A program made the translations under genes and the position numbers. DNA of 64,000 nucleotides from Asterella californica (Eukaryota > Streptophyta > Marchantiopsida > Marchantiales > Aytoniaceae), in the NCBI GenBank assembly GCA_036924285.1, contig JAYKYS010000010.1, forward strand, positions 4,030,001-4,094,000, given 5' to 3'. The first letter of the stretch is position 1. Each line of letters starts with the position of its first letter. Below the pieces are notes generated by a model, which saw nothing but the letters and a program-made list of their open reading frames with translations, did not search any database and was not told where the DNA came from. Below, piece by piece: positions 43,468 to 55,264 of this stretch.

Positions 43468-44732
43468 AGAGGTACACAGTGTACACTACACTCGATGTTG
43501 GAATAAGGAGATAACGCAGGAAGAAGTCTGCATTCTCTTACCACCAGCAGCGATTCGGAGATGTAGATGAGTAGTGGGCAGTCTAGGAGCAGGGAACGGC
43601 ATCCTCGTGCAGTCCTGCTGGTTAGACTGATGTGTCGAGGAGTAGGAGCAGACAGTAGAGGGAGTGAGCTTCCCAACACCTATGTACCTTCTTCTCGGGA
43701 AATGGATTGCTGGTTTGAGTGCAGAAGCTTTGTCCATGTCTTCTGGGTGGTGGATTTTCTTAGGTTCACTCCCAATTGTGCATGGGAAGTGTTCTTCTTG
43801 AGTGGCGGTGACTGTCAGCAGTTGTGGAAGTGCAGCTTGGCTCGTCCAGTAGAGCACTTAGGATCTACGTACGGACGGTCTTATGGGTAAGGGATCCCAG
43901 AAGACAGAATAGTCGGAGCAGCGAAGAGAAGAAGAAAGAAGCATTCTTCCCGCAACAAAAAACGACATCCTCAAGTAGAAGACGGTGTAACGGTACTCAC
44001 GTTTGCTGTCTTCCTCCTCAAACTATTACAAGCAGGGATGGCTTGTTAGTCAGGATCCGGACTATAAGCCTGTCGGAATCTTAATTTCTTCTTTTCATCT
44101 TGTTTTCTCTTGTTTGGATTTTCTCATCTTCCCCATCTTCTCCCATCTTCCCCATCTTCTTACCTTCTTCTAGTGAGTTTCCGAAACTTCTATTGAGCTT
44201 CCGTGAAGGTGACTGTCGTTGTAGTGCTGCAGGAAGATCATTTCCGTAGGCAGAAGCCTGGGAAGGCTACAGGGGGCATACACCCTGTGATTGATCTAAC
44301 TCGTTGTAATGTGAGTGGAAGAGTAAGATGTAACGACCGTTGCTAGTCGACTTCTGTGGAGCAGGGCAATCTTCTGGAGGTGTGAGAAGACGAGCTGAAT
44401 CCCCAAAAGACGAGAATCGCTTCGGGAAGACGGTATCGAGAAGACCGGAAGAAGCAACTTGGAAGCAAGAAGATCATCTTCCCGAGATTCTCTGTAAATA
44501 GTTGTGTGATATTTTAGTTAGTAGTTGGTTGTTTAGTCCCAGAGCACCTTTTGGAGTGTCTGGAAGACGCGTGGTTTTGTGAGAAGACTGAATTCCTAAA
44601 CAAAACCCTTGTGTTTGTGTGTTTGAACAGATCTTAGAACTTAGAGCAGCGTTACTTGTACAAATCCTCTGTGGGAACGATATCTTGTATACTAAATGAG
44701 CAAAAGGAGTAATCCTGCGTCACTACAAATTC

Positions 44733-45105
44733 AACCTATAAATCGAGAAATAGTATATCTCTCATCATTGTCATAGTTTGCAATAATCATATCAACTTCA
44801 ATGGATAAGTTGACAACCCAAAACGATCAAGAATCAGATGAACTTGATATTAAAATGACCAGCTCATTGTCAGCTCTACAACCCAACTCGCAGCTCCTCA
44901 AAACTCCTCACTAGTATCAAGGAACAACTGTAAACATAGCAATGGATATGATTTTCACTCCGCTCCACTCAATCGCTCATAGCATCTTCAGTCCTCCATG
45001 AAATCACTCGTTTCTTCAGCCCAGATTGTAGTCATGCTCTAGAGCTTTCCAAAAATATCCTTTTTTGCTCAAATGACCTCTCCAAATCTCTCAAAATTTT
45101 GCATA
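44733..45105 (-). mobile_element. Family B LTR, right part of the split copy, then truncated
   Basis: After the AATTC duplication the sequence follows 8720-9095 (shared GTTGACAACCCAAAA(C/T)GATCAAGAAT and AATCACTCG blocks). Similarity ends near 45105, where about 1 kb of LTR is missing compared with 7861-10073. Confidence 0.75.
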
Positions 45106-46465
45106 CCTATCGTTTTGTTGCACCAGCAGAAGCTCTTGCTCAGTAGGTCACGAAACTCACAATGCTAACCTGCAAACCACAATTACACGTAAGCGTTCAT
45201 GCACCACTTACCTTAACTCTGTTTGATCCAGACCGGAGTCGGACCGTCTCCTTAATTATCAAACTCAACATTCCCTAAGTCCCAACTTAGACCTGGTAAG
45301 GTCAGTCTCAAAACATGAGCAAGTCATAACATGACTTGGGACGGACTTTCTATAAAGTCTAGGGTCCTAAACGGTGCATCCAACACATCTAACGGCTCAA
45401 CCGCCCGTGATGTCCATCTCGGTCTAGGCTCCCGAACGGTGGTCTAATCCGTCGGCTCTTTCTCTAGTCTTGTCTCAGTCCTTGGGTTGTCTCTAAGTCC
45501 AGTCGTCCAAGTCTGGACCAAAACGCGTCTTGGTATTGACCTAGCTATCACCTCATGCTCCCAAAGTCCGTCCGCCGAAGCTTGAGATTGGGTGAGTCGT
45601 CCTGTCCACCCAAGCATCGAGCCCCCTCATATATACTTCTGAGGACCGGCGGCCCCCCCTCCTCTTTGATCTCTGAAAATTATATCACAACCTGCTCACG
45701 GGATAGATCATAATTCTCAGTATGGATTTCAATTTGAGGAGTTTTGCACATCACTGGAAAGCACTCGCAGAGACCTTTCCAATGATATCTTACTCGCCTC
45801 GAGATCTTACGTAGAGCTCCGTCCATGATCCAAAATGTCGATGGAGCTCCAACACTTAGCAGTTTTTTTGAAAACATGTGGTCTAGACCCAGAATCGGAC
45901 CTGGTGGTTCGGACCAGCGTCCGAACCATGGTCCGTCTGCGTTAGATCTATGTCTCGGTGGTGCATCTCGGACTCACGTCTCAGACCTATGTCTTAGACT
46001 TATGTTTTGGTCTGTTTCTAAACTTGCCCTCGTTCATCTGGGATCGTCTTGGGGTAAGCCTTTATGTCTTAACCCAATGTTCCAACCTTGGTTCAAAGAA
46101 CCAGTTAGGGTTCATTTGATCCCGACTTCTTGACCAAGCAGTTAAGTCCTACTCGCAGCGTTCACAACCTAGCACAAGTTCACTAGGGTTCTATTGTTCA
46201 CGTCTACAACCGATCTTGAGATTGAGAGTCGCGACATTTATCCTCACTTTGGAGGTTGATGTCCTCATCAACAATGATCCGTAAGTTAACGCCAAGTTCA
46301 AAATGGGTAGCCAACCTCTTGGCGCCAGAATTGCGTTTTGATAGCTAACCCACAATTTCTTTCTTGGCTTGAATCTTAAGTGCCACCGTAGTTACTTTGG
46401 CGTCATCCGATCTTGTGTCTCAAAGTACTTGAGCAAAATATTATTCAGTATACACTTGAGTTTTG
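45106..46465. other. No gene; unclassified LTR-like sequence
   Basis: GTCC/GGAC-rich repeated words (TCGGACC, GGTCCGTC, GTCTCGG) fill 45200-46030. A TATA-like CATATATACTTC lies at about 45629, and TTGGCGCCAGAATTGCG near 46318 looks like an element leader with a possible primer site. This suggests the 5' part of an unrelated retrotransposon, but no second LTR or coding domain was found. Confidence 0.35.
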
Positions 46466-49400
46466 TGTAGAGTCTCAGGATTTCTCCTTTAGCCCATTTA
46501 GCATAAAAGATTTCGTTCCCCAAAGAGATTTACACTAGTATCGCTGCTCTAAGTTCTAAGATCTGTTCAAACACACAAACACGCGGGATTTGTCTAGAAA
46601 TCTCGTCTTCTCACAAAACCAAACAGCTTCTAGACCCTTTAGAATATACCATGGACCCAAATATACAAATACAACCTAAAATATCACATGATTACCTACT
46701 GAGAAGCTCAGGAAGACGCTTCCCGCTTCGAGATCACGGCTTCTAGTCTTCCCAAGACGATCTTTCCAAAGCAATTCTCGGCTTTTTTGGTTCAACTCGG
46801 CTTCTGATACCTCTAGAAGACTCGTAGATGTCAACTTACCAATGTCTATCACACATTGCTCTTCCAATTTCCAACGGGATTAGATAATTCACAAGGCGTA
46901 TGCCCCTTGTAGCCTTCCCAGGCTTCTGCTTACGGAAACGGTCTTCCTGCAGCACTACAACAACATTCACCTTCACGGAAGCTCACTAGAAGAAGATAGG
47001 AAGATGGGAAGATGAGGGAAGATGGGGAAGAAGAGAAAATCCAAACAAGAAGAAACAAGATGAAAAAGAAAGTTAAGACTTTGACAGACTTCTAGTCCGG
47101 ATCCTGACTAACAAGCCATCCTTGCTTGTAGTAATTCGGAGAAGAAGACCACAAATCAACTTACAGTTACACTGTCTTCCAATCGAAGATGTCGTCTTCT
47201 GCTATGGAAAGAAGACTTCTTTCTTCTTCTGTCGTTGCTCCGACTACTTTGACTTCAGGGACCAATCTCCCATAGGTCAATCTGTACATGGATATGAAGT
47301 GCTCCACCGGATGAGACAAGCTTCGACTCTACACAACTTCCAAGAATCACCACCACTCAAGAAAAAGGCTTCTCATGCATAATTGGGTGTGAATTTGAAG
47401 AATCCACTGCCCAGAAGACACAGACAAAGCTTCTACAATCAAATCTGAAATCAATTCTCCGAGAAGAAGATACATTTGGCTTCTGGAAGCTCACTCCATC
47501 CACTTCCTGTCACTACTTCTCGACACACCCGCTTAGAAGCAGGATTACACGATGATGTCGTTCTCTCTCTCTAGATAGGTTATCCACTACTGCTGTCTAC
47601 ATCCTTTGATCCCCTACTAGGAGCGGAAGTGCAGATCTACTCTATATGATTCCACTCTGTGCGTGTAGTAAATGTGTGATAAAATGTGATATGTGCGTAC
47701 TAAATCCTACTTAGGCCTCGATCTTATACATTTGCCTTGGAGCCACAGGAGGGAGATCTCGTCCAATCCCAACTCACAGTCCGAAAAGATGGGGCGCTCT
47801 CAGAAGGCCACCACCTCACATGCATACGGTTCTCTTCTCAGTTTGGAAACTAACTCTCTACTCCTACCGTTGTCTATCTTGTCACATGGACAGTCATCTA
47901 AAAATACAAAGGGAGTTGTCTTTTCTTAAAATAGTTGACTTCGCTTCCTATCAAAATTAGACAAGTCAATTGTCTTCCTAACTCTATTATCTACTCCTGA
48001 TCGCCAGTGCGATCTCCATTAGATCCTCTCCTATCTTATCTCCTAAATCGGCTTCGGATAAAGTGAGAAGCCTTGTTGGTAGCTCGGGTGTGGCTGAGGT
48101 GACTTCCTCCTCGATACTCCTACACGTGTGTGCTTCTGGTGTAGCTTCAGAGAAGTTGAGTCCACCTGCGCTTTTTGACTCTTCTGAGACACCTGTTTGA
48201 CACTAGGAGCTGGGGTGACATGTTTCGAGCTTTTGTTACACTAAGCCACATGTACTTGCTATAAGCGGAAGACTCAGTCCTTACCCGACCCTCACAGTCT
48301 TGATTCCACTCTCAGAAGATGAATCTAGTCTTCCAGAAGACAACTATTCCGTCTTCCGAGATTCTAACAGTGCTTCCTAAGTAGCTCTCGGCTTACGAGC
48401 TATATCTAAACAATCCTAACTAAGCAAGGCATCGCATGGATTCCTAAGAAGACAATCCGCTTTACAATTCATCCTACTTCCTAATAGAAAATAACAAGAT
48501 ACGTGAGAAGCAGAGTATACAAATGGTTCAGAAGGCTGAGGACTCCTGCGGTGACAGTGGCCTCCAGGAAGACTCACGAGACAGCTTCTGGTTAACTGAC
48601 GTACTCAGAAGACTTCTCGCAGCCAGGCTTCCCATCACTGGTCTGTCTTCAGCTTCTGACACACAATCTAACCTCACAACAGACACGGAACATTCATACT
48701 TTGTTCTTTCGACTCCTCACCTCTCATACATCTCAGAAGAAGCTTGCTACATGACGGGAAGACATTATCTTTGACTATTCTCTCCAGATTCTATCAGCAA
48801 GACTTCTCACAACTCTCTTCTACGTTCGAGAAGAAGAAGGAACAGACTGCTATGAGTCAAACAGAAGAGACACGTAAAGCACCCTCACATCTTCTCGCGC
48901 ATTCTGCCAGCCTTTCCAGTCTTCTAGTCTCTCTAGGAAGATGTGGATTTTGAGAAGTCAGGAAGATTGGGAGGCGCATGCTTGGTTCTCAATTTCGGAC
49001 TTCTCGCAACAACAATCAACTCGCAAGCTCACTCAGGATTCGTATCAAGCTTCTCTCGATACAAATTCCAATCCAATCCAATCCAATCCAATCCAATCTA
49101 CTCGATACGAATTTACAAATAGTCAACTTTCGAAGATGTTCAGACATGCAAAAGCGTCTTATGTCCACGGATTCTGGAACAAAGACGCAGTAGGGTAAAG
49201 ATATTGATAGTCAATTTATCGAATTTGGGGGTGAGAAGCAGGGAAGCTCAATTCCAACTTGGAAGAAGTGAGAAGGTGACGGACAAAAATTGGATAGCGT
49301 TTTCGCGCCCAATTTTCTCAGAGGAAAGTTTAAGATAGAGAAATCGATCGATGGGCTTCTTGCAAACGAGCGGGGAAGCGTGAGGGACATCAAGTCAGAG

Positions 49401-50196
49401 TCGAGAAGCGGTGGAGAAGGAGAAAGAATATGAGAAGAACCCCAGTACTGCTTTTGGCTGCTTTTGGTTGCTCCTTCAGTCTTCTATGCGCTTCCAATCT
49501 TCAATTCTATCTTCAATATGACACCACGTTCCTACTTCTGTAGCCAATTTTGAGCTGTGCCCCTCTGCTTCTGAGATCGAGCTCGCTATTGCACTCCGCA
49601 GCTTCTCTCCTGATTTCTTACCTCGACCCTCAATTCTTGATCTCAGAAATTCTCAAGGATTCCTTATTCTCTCAATTCGAGTGCGCTTCCTGGCTGGAAG
49701 ACACCCTTGCTCTCTCTTGCTCCAATTCGATTCTTCGTGCTCCTAACCTCAATCCTCAATGTCTGATTCGAAGTAAGAGGAAGCGAGAAGTAGTGAATGT
49801 GCTCTGTGCTAATGCACCTCGACCCGTATCTTCCTGCTCGATTTAGGTAATGAGGCTTCGATTACTTCGACCTACCTACTACTGCGATGACTACCTGGTT
49901 GGTATACCTACTCCACCTGATATCCCCGAAGTCGCAGTCACGGTCTTCTCGGAAGATGTCCGTCTTCCGGCTTCCAGCTTCTATCTTCTGTCTTCCGACT
50001 TTCATCTTCCGGAAGACACGATCCAGAAGACGTCTTCCCGAAAGAAGTCGACTTCTCCTTACAAAAGTTCCTTAAGATCATCTTCCCGCTAAGCAAGGTG
50101 CAATCTCAAGTAATAAGGTTACTTCAATTACATAAACATGTCATTAACTTTAAAATTTTCAAAAAATCTCTAATCCTGCAAATTGTGGACACCACA
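46466..50196 (-). mobile_element. Family A 3' LTR (3731 bp) attached to a gag-pol body; ORF deleted
   Basis: On the minus strand the LTR starts at 50196 (TGTGGTGTCCACA), immediately after a polypurine tract and the integrase stop of the 50282-55890 body, and ends at 46466 with GAGACTCTACA. The LTR-borne ORF is gone: around 48221, TGGGGTGACA from the ORF's far end is fused to TGTTTCGAGCTTTTGTTACA from just before its start. The flank TTTTG (46461-46465) is one side of a possible target duplication. It is key evidence that family A units are true LTRs. Confidence 0.88.
49060..49101. repeat. ATCCA pentanucleotide microsatellite
   Basis: About six consecutive CAATC/ATCCA units lie at about 49068-49098 within the LTR. 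The matching place in the 30112-35168 copy (about 34045-34062) has only three, so the run expanded or contracted after the copies separated. Confidence 0.8.
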
Positions 50197-50215
50197 TACG
50201 TCCACCCTCAGATGT
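50197..50215 (-). other. Polypurine tract of the family A gag-pol element
   Basis: The minus strand reads CATCTGAGGGTGGACGTA directly before the LTR start TGTGG. GAGGGTGGA is the purine core that would prime plus-strand DNA synthesis. Confidence 0.55.
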
Positions 50216-50281
50216 TTGCATCTCCGCAAACATCGAAGTTACTAGTCAAGCCCAATACTTCTTGACACGCCACTCATTAAC

Positions 50282-51444
50282 TCAAGTGGTCATCAAGGTA
50301 CCATCTAGCTCTTCCAGTTGTAAGGAACCATTGTCAAAGACTTCCAAGACTCTATAAGGACCCATCCAGCAAAGATGAAGCTTCCTAGGGAATTTCAGAT
50401 GCCTATTGTCGTATAGAAGAACCAAGTCTCCATCCTTGACAGTCACCTTCTTCAACTTGCCATCATAGTTAACCTTACGTTGTGCTTGTACTTCGTAAGT
50501 CTTCTCTAGAGCTGCATTCATGTCTTCCTCAAACTCCAAGTCTTCAAAAGATGATGCTCCTGGCTTTCCTCTTCTTTCATGCGTTCGGTAACAGTCAACT
50601 TATAAGTAGGGACCTCTAACTCGATGGGAACAACAGATGTCATCCCATAAGTTAGGTAGAAGGACGTCTTCTGAGTGGTGACCTTAGGTGAAATCCTAAA
50701 AGTCCACAACACAGATGGCAGCTTCGTGTCTCAATCATAAGCGTGGTTTACAGTTACCTTATTCAAAATATTGCAGAGAAGATCATTCGACTTCTCTATC
50801 AATCCATTAGCTTTCGAGTTGTACGATGTCGTCTTCTGATGCTTGATCCTGAAGTACTGTGTCAAGAAAAAAAATAGTCTCATTCAGAAAATGAGTGTCT
50901 CTATCTGACATCAGTTCTAGCGGGCATCCGTATCAGGTGATGATGTTGTGCCAAAGAAATTTGACAACCACTGCAGCATCGTTCTTCCTTGTGGCTTCAT
51001 CTTCTACCATCTTCGTGGCGTAGTCTGTAGCTGTCAGTATGTACCGTGCGCATGTTCTTCTGGCTACAGGAGCGATTGACCCAACAAAGTAGGTTCTCCA
51101 CTTTTCAAAAGGTGCTAGAGATAAAATGAGAGTAAGAGGTCACCGTGTAGTAGTTGTCGGTCTTCCCATACTTTGGCATGTATCACATCTTCTGATCTCC
51201 TGAAAAGTGTCTCTATACATGGTTGGCCACCAGTAGCCGACGTCCAACATCTTTTTCACCTCGTCTTCAGTCCATACTGACCCCCAACATCCTCATAGTG
51301 AAGACCCGTGATCACCGCCTTAATCTCTGAGGGTTCGAGGCATCTCCTCAGCTTCTCGTCATGTCTCTTTCTAAACAAAATACCCTGGAAGATGACATAA
51401 GGGCATGTCTTGTGTAAGAAGACGGCCTTGTGTTTGGCATCCAA
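50282..51444 (-). pseudogene. Family A gypsy integrase, degenerate
   Basis: The minus strand gives KRHDEKLRRCLEPSEIKAVI, then GLHYEDVGGQYG (HHCC finger region), then a long broken core with KTTSYNSKANGLIEKSND, where the family has P--NGq-E--N. It ends in RISPKVTTQKTSFYLTYGM with VVPIELEVPTYKL, and a C-terminal domain with RKVNYDGKLKKV, VKDGDLVLLYD and MGPYRVLEVFDNG (GPY/F module). The stop is followed within about 85 bases by the polypurine tract and LTR. The core contains many stops; the finger and C-terminal domain are readable. Confidence 0.85.
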
Positions 51445-52415
51445 TCCTTTTGGGTACTATTGGTCTTCCAAGAACTTTCGCAGGTCCTTGAAGATAGAAT
51501 CTTCTGTGGAAGTCGCGTAAACAAGGTCAGAAGACCTTGCCTCAGCTTCTGGAGAGTAGGCGGTACGTCCCTCTCAGATTGTGACGTCTCTGTAGAAACT
51601 TGGAACAGCTTCTCGTCAGTGAACTCGTCTTCCACTTCGTCTTCTCGACTCTCCGTCTCCAATCTGGATAGGTAGTCAGCATTGACATGATGTCTTCCAG
51701 GCCTATACTCAACCGTGTAAGTAAATTCCTGGAGTCTCCTAGCTATCCTACCAGACAAATCTGCTTTCTTCACTAGATGCTTCAAAGAAAAATGATCCAC
51801 ATAGAAGACAAATGGATTAGCTAGAAGATAGTGTCTAAACTTCCTACAGGAGTAAATCATACCAAGACACTATCTTTCAGTTGTAGAGTACTTCTTCTTT
51901 GCTTCACTGAGTTGTCTTCTCGCGTAGTAAATGAGAAAATCTCTCTTCTTCTCATCTTTCTGGCTCAATACCACCCCTATGGCAAAAGCAAAAACATCCA
52001 CATAAATGTGGAAGACCTTTTCCCAATCATGTGGCCTTAAGACAGGAGATTCTAACAGAAGCTTCTTCATCTCCTCGAAGGCTTCCTGCTGCTCAGAAGA
52101 CCAAATGTAAAGTTCGTCCTTCTTCAGCAACTTGGTAAGTCTTCCTGTCACTTCTGCATATCTGTCAATAAACCTCATGTAGCATCCCATGTTGCTCAAG
52201 AAACTTCTCAACTGAGTCAGGTTAGCAGGCGGGTGAAGTTTCATGATAACTTCCACCTTAGCACAGTCGACTTCTATGCCTCTTCCATGTCCTAACAAAA
52301 TCTCTTCTGACATCCCAAAGAAGCACTTCTCAGGGTGTAGAGCCAAATGATGCTCTCTACACTTCAGAAAACACTTTCTCAAGCATATCAGATGATCTTC
52401 CTTCGATCCAAACAC
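51445..52415 (-). pseudogene. Family A gypsy RT connection and RNase H
   Basis: The minus strand shows VFGSKEDHLICLRKCFLK, HLALHPEKCFFG, LTQLRSFLSNMGCYMRF, then RNase H: VFHIYVDVFAFAIGVVLSQ (catalytic D), YSTTER-stop (the catalytic Glu position is at or next to a stop), FVFYVDHFSLKHLVKK (D), ARRLQEFTYTVEYRPG and HVNADYLSRLE (D). The region is almost continuous apart from a few stops. Next to the RT palm, the (Y/F)xDD motif reads FFLDDFCVFG just after a TGA at about 52438. Confidence 0.88.
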
Positions 52416-52439
52416 ACAAAAATCATCTAAGAAGAAAGT

Positions 52440-52875
52440 TCAAAGATACTCCTTAAAGATCGTAATCATCAATCTCTGGAATATGGCAGGAGCGTTGCAT
52501 AAACCAAAAGGCATTTGGTTATATGCATAAGTTCCCCAGTCAGTAGTAAAAGTGGTCTTCAACTTGTCTTCTTCTCTGATTCGAACTTGATTGTATCCAT
52601 AATACCCGTCCAGGAAGCTGTAGAACTCATGTCTTGCTATCTGGTCTAACACAAAATCGGTGAATGATAAAGGATGATGATCCTTCTTCGTGGTCAAGTT
52701 TAGCTTCTGGAAGTCCCGGCACACTCGGATCTTACCTGTCTGTTTCTTTGGCACGATGACAAGCTCACTCACTGCTAAGCACTGGGAAGATAACTCCTGC
52801 CTTCAGATACCGGTCGATCTGATCTTTCACCAGAAGCGAGTACTTAGGGTTAAGTCGATAATGCATCTGCCGTGC
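52440..52875 (-). pseudogene. Family A gypsy reverse transcriptase fingers and palm
   Basis: Frame one (52870-52760) reads HYRLNPKYSLLVKDQIDRY with LKAGVIFPV. After a stop and shift, frame two (52772-52440) has ELVIVPKKQTGKIRVCRDF, LNLTTKKDHHPLSFTDFVLD, FYSFLDGYYGYNQV and AYNQMPFGLCNAPAIFQR. These are consecutive Ty3/gypsy RT blocks. The enzyme would copy element RNA into DNA. One frameshift near 52775 and one stop near 52438 inactivate it. Confidence 0.9.
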
Positions 52876-53221
52876 AGGAACAACGTCTTCCAGCAAGTCG
52901 ATTCGATGCTCTCCCAGTTCTCTAGGTATGCACTTCATGTCTTCTATGGTCTAGGCAAAGACATCCTAGAACTCTGTCAGGAGTTCTCTGAAGTCTTCCA
53001 ACTGCTGATCCTCGGTCACCTTGGAAAGTTTCAGCTTCTTCCCTGGGGTAATCTCCATTTCTTGAAGATTATCGGGATCCACCATTCTCTCAATATGACT
53101 GTACTCACTAGCACCAAAATATTCCAGTTTGGGAGCTTCTTCCAGGTCTGACTCGTCTTCTGAAAGATCAGCTAACTGGTCTTCTGAAAAGAAGATAGTA
53201 CTTTCGGCTTCTGGAGATCAG

Positions 53222-53956
53222 CTAACTATTCTTCTGAAGAGAAGACAATATGGTTGTCTTCTGGTAGCACTCAATGTATCCACCGTTCACTTCTTCTGCT
53301 TCTTCTGAGGTACTTGTAGTACGCAAGTTATTCACCACAAACTTATCATGTCTTCCATTATTGTCAGAAGATGCGGCTGAGTCTTCCGACGTATATCTTT
53401 CTGTCGTAGAAGGAGTTTCACCTTGATGTCCTATCTTCATCCAAGAGAGTGAGATTTTGGACTTCTTGCCCGGCTTGCGTGTAGGATTAAGAAACCTCAA
53501 ACGATGTCTTCTCCAATCGGTATTTACACTTGCAGCATACAACCAAGGTCTTCCTATCAAAACTTGAATTCAACCATAGCTACAGGTCGTAAAATAATGT
53601 AAGTGAGATAGGAAAGATACTCTCCCAATTACCATCAAGACATCTTTTAATTGCCCCAAGGGTCGTCTTCTAGTCTGATCTGTCATTCTGAGAATCCTTG
53701 AAGTAGGTTGGAACTCAGTGAAGCCTAGGGCATGCGCAGTCTCTTCCGTCATGATGTTAACTCCGAAGCCTGGATCAATAGATATCTTCTTTAGAAGACA
53801 GCCATGGATCTCCATATCAAGTTCTGGAGCTCTCAAGTCCTCATGCTCTACCCTAAGGATCGAGATGCTCTGAGGAAGTTTCGCTGTCCTCCTCTTCCTC
53901 GATCCTCGATCCTCGAAGAACAGCCTGTAACAACTTCTTGTATCCAGCATTATCAT
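53222..53956 (-). pseudogene. Family A gypsy aspartic protease
   Basis: The minus strand reads PELDMEIHGCLLKKISIDPG, FGVNIMTEETAHALGFTEF, TSRILRMTDQTRRRPLGQLK and DVLMVIGRVSF. In the next frame it continues MIGRPWLYAASVNTDWRRH. This fits the pepsin-like protease of one plant gypsy group (---iDgGSGvNvMte-t---LGl---P-s-iL-maDq-----G---d----i-----------------lLGRPWL). The active site reads DPGFG rather than D-(G/S)-GSG. A frame break near 53565 separates the two parts. The C-terminal tail is acidic/Ser-rich. Confidence 0.82.
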
Positions 53957-55264
53957 CCAGAAGCTGTTGGAAGGTTACATCCACACCTTCTGATTCCACA
54001 AATCTCGTAAGAAGTCATAAGGGGATCGCTTCAGAAGAGTGACTGGAGTTTCTAACAGGGAAGGCTTAGAAGCTGCTTCCTTAGGTGGAAGACTTGAAGC
54101 GGATCTTCCCTCGACTGGAAGCTGCTCTTGTGAGACAGGGGCTGCCGTGGTCGATGGAGGAAGCTTCTGTACGATCTTCCGTCGCTTCTCTAGTTCTTCT
54201 TGCATGATCGCTTCAACTTCTTTTCTGATATCAAGAGCAAAGTACTTCGGATCTTTCTTGTCATAAGCAGGAGAAGAAGGCCGCTCAGGGGAGGATGATC
54301 TCTCCTTACGCCATTTCTTCTTCTTGGTCTCCTTACGACGAGATTCGGTCTTCTCTTTGCTTCTGATACTCACCTTGAATACTGCATCATCCATGACTTC
54401 TTCTGGAGGTCAGCTATCTGAATCTGAGCAAGGGCTCCAGATAGTGCCATCCGCCAAGGTAAAAGATGACGCTTCCTCGGGTGTCTTCTTCTTCTGAGTT
54501 GCAGATGTCTTCTGCAGCTGAGGCTCCTTTTCTATGCGCTTCCTAGGATCTGGTTCGTCTTCCTCTATGTGTAGACAATCCGTGCAATCCTCAGGATCTT
54601 TTTCTTCCACGGAGATATGATGTACCACTGCTAACTCGAGCTTAGAAGCTGATGCTGCTTCTGCAGGAGGTGTGGTATATACAAATCTAACCATCTGTCG
54701 TGGGCGTAAAGTATGATGATAATTCCTCGTGAAATGTCCTGCTTCCTTACAATTCTCACACAAGGGCACTTGCCCAATCTGTCTTCTGACATGAGGACAT
54801 GTGGACCACCAATGTCATGTCTCTCCACAATTGTTGCATGCTCCAGGAAGAGAGTTTAGAGGTCGTTGTGATGATGAAGATTGCTAGGGCGTCCTTGTCT
54901 ATACAGTACCAACCTTGTCTCTAGGAATATAATGATTAAACTGAGCAGGAGGTGTAGGAGTAAAAAGTTGTACCGTCTCGATCCAGTAGCAGGTTTCTCC
55001 ACTTGGATCGTGTAGATATTCTTCATCGTCTTCTTCCCAGTCTGCCCAGTTAACAGCTTGATCTTGTGTACACTGATCTCTAGTGTGTCCAGAAGAGTTA
55101 CAAAGGTTGCACCAAATATTTGACCGAGAAGCCATGGGTTGCTTCCGCTTGTCCTTCTGGTTCAAAAGATGAACTTTCAGGTCTGCAAATTGCTTTAGCA
55201 CTTCATCAATCCAGGGATCAGGTGCAGACTGAATGATCTGAGTCTGAGAGATCTTCTGCACAAC
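53957..55264 (-). pseudogene. Family A gypsy gag C-terminal part with three CCHC knuckles
   Basis: The first knuckle is CNLCNSSGHTRDQC at about 55110-55070 on the minus strand. A tandem pair lies at about 54845-54720: CNNC-GET(stop)-H-WWST-C and CENCKEAGHFTRNY, the last Cys being Tyr. Between and after them are acidic linkers (WADWEEDDEEYLHDPSGE) and a Lys/Arg-rich segment (RSKEKTESRRKETKKKKWRK) before the protease. Three knuckles in one Gag is more than the usual one or two. RNA binding is the family role. Confidence 0.75.

Larger units (their letters stand above)
40991..44727 (+). mobile_element. Solo family A LTR (3737 bp) with 5-bp AATTC target duplication
   Basis: The unit starts TGTGGTGCCCACA and ends TGCGTCACTACA. 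It is flanked by AATTC on both sides, and it splits a family B LTR that reads continuously when the unit and one AATTC are removed (compare 8710-8790). This defines both LTR ends exactly. The copy lacks the ~0.8 kb segment found near its start in other copies. It also lacks the N-terminal half of the ORF: at about 42145 GTGGCTTAGTGCAAC joins directly to the coiled-coil part. Confidence 0.92.

Noticed and set aside
40991..44727. Reading the 3.7-kb unit as a stand-alone non-autonomous element with its own short LTRs
   Set aside because: No direct terminal repeat is visible at its two ends, and the same unit follows a polypurine tract at 50196; solo LTR is the simpler reading, though a genome search is needed to exclude the alternative.
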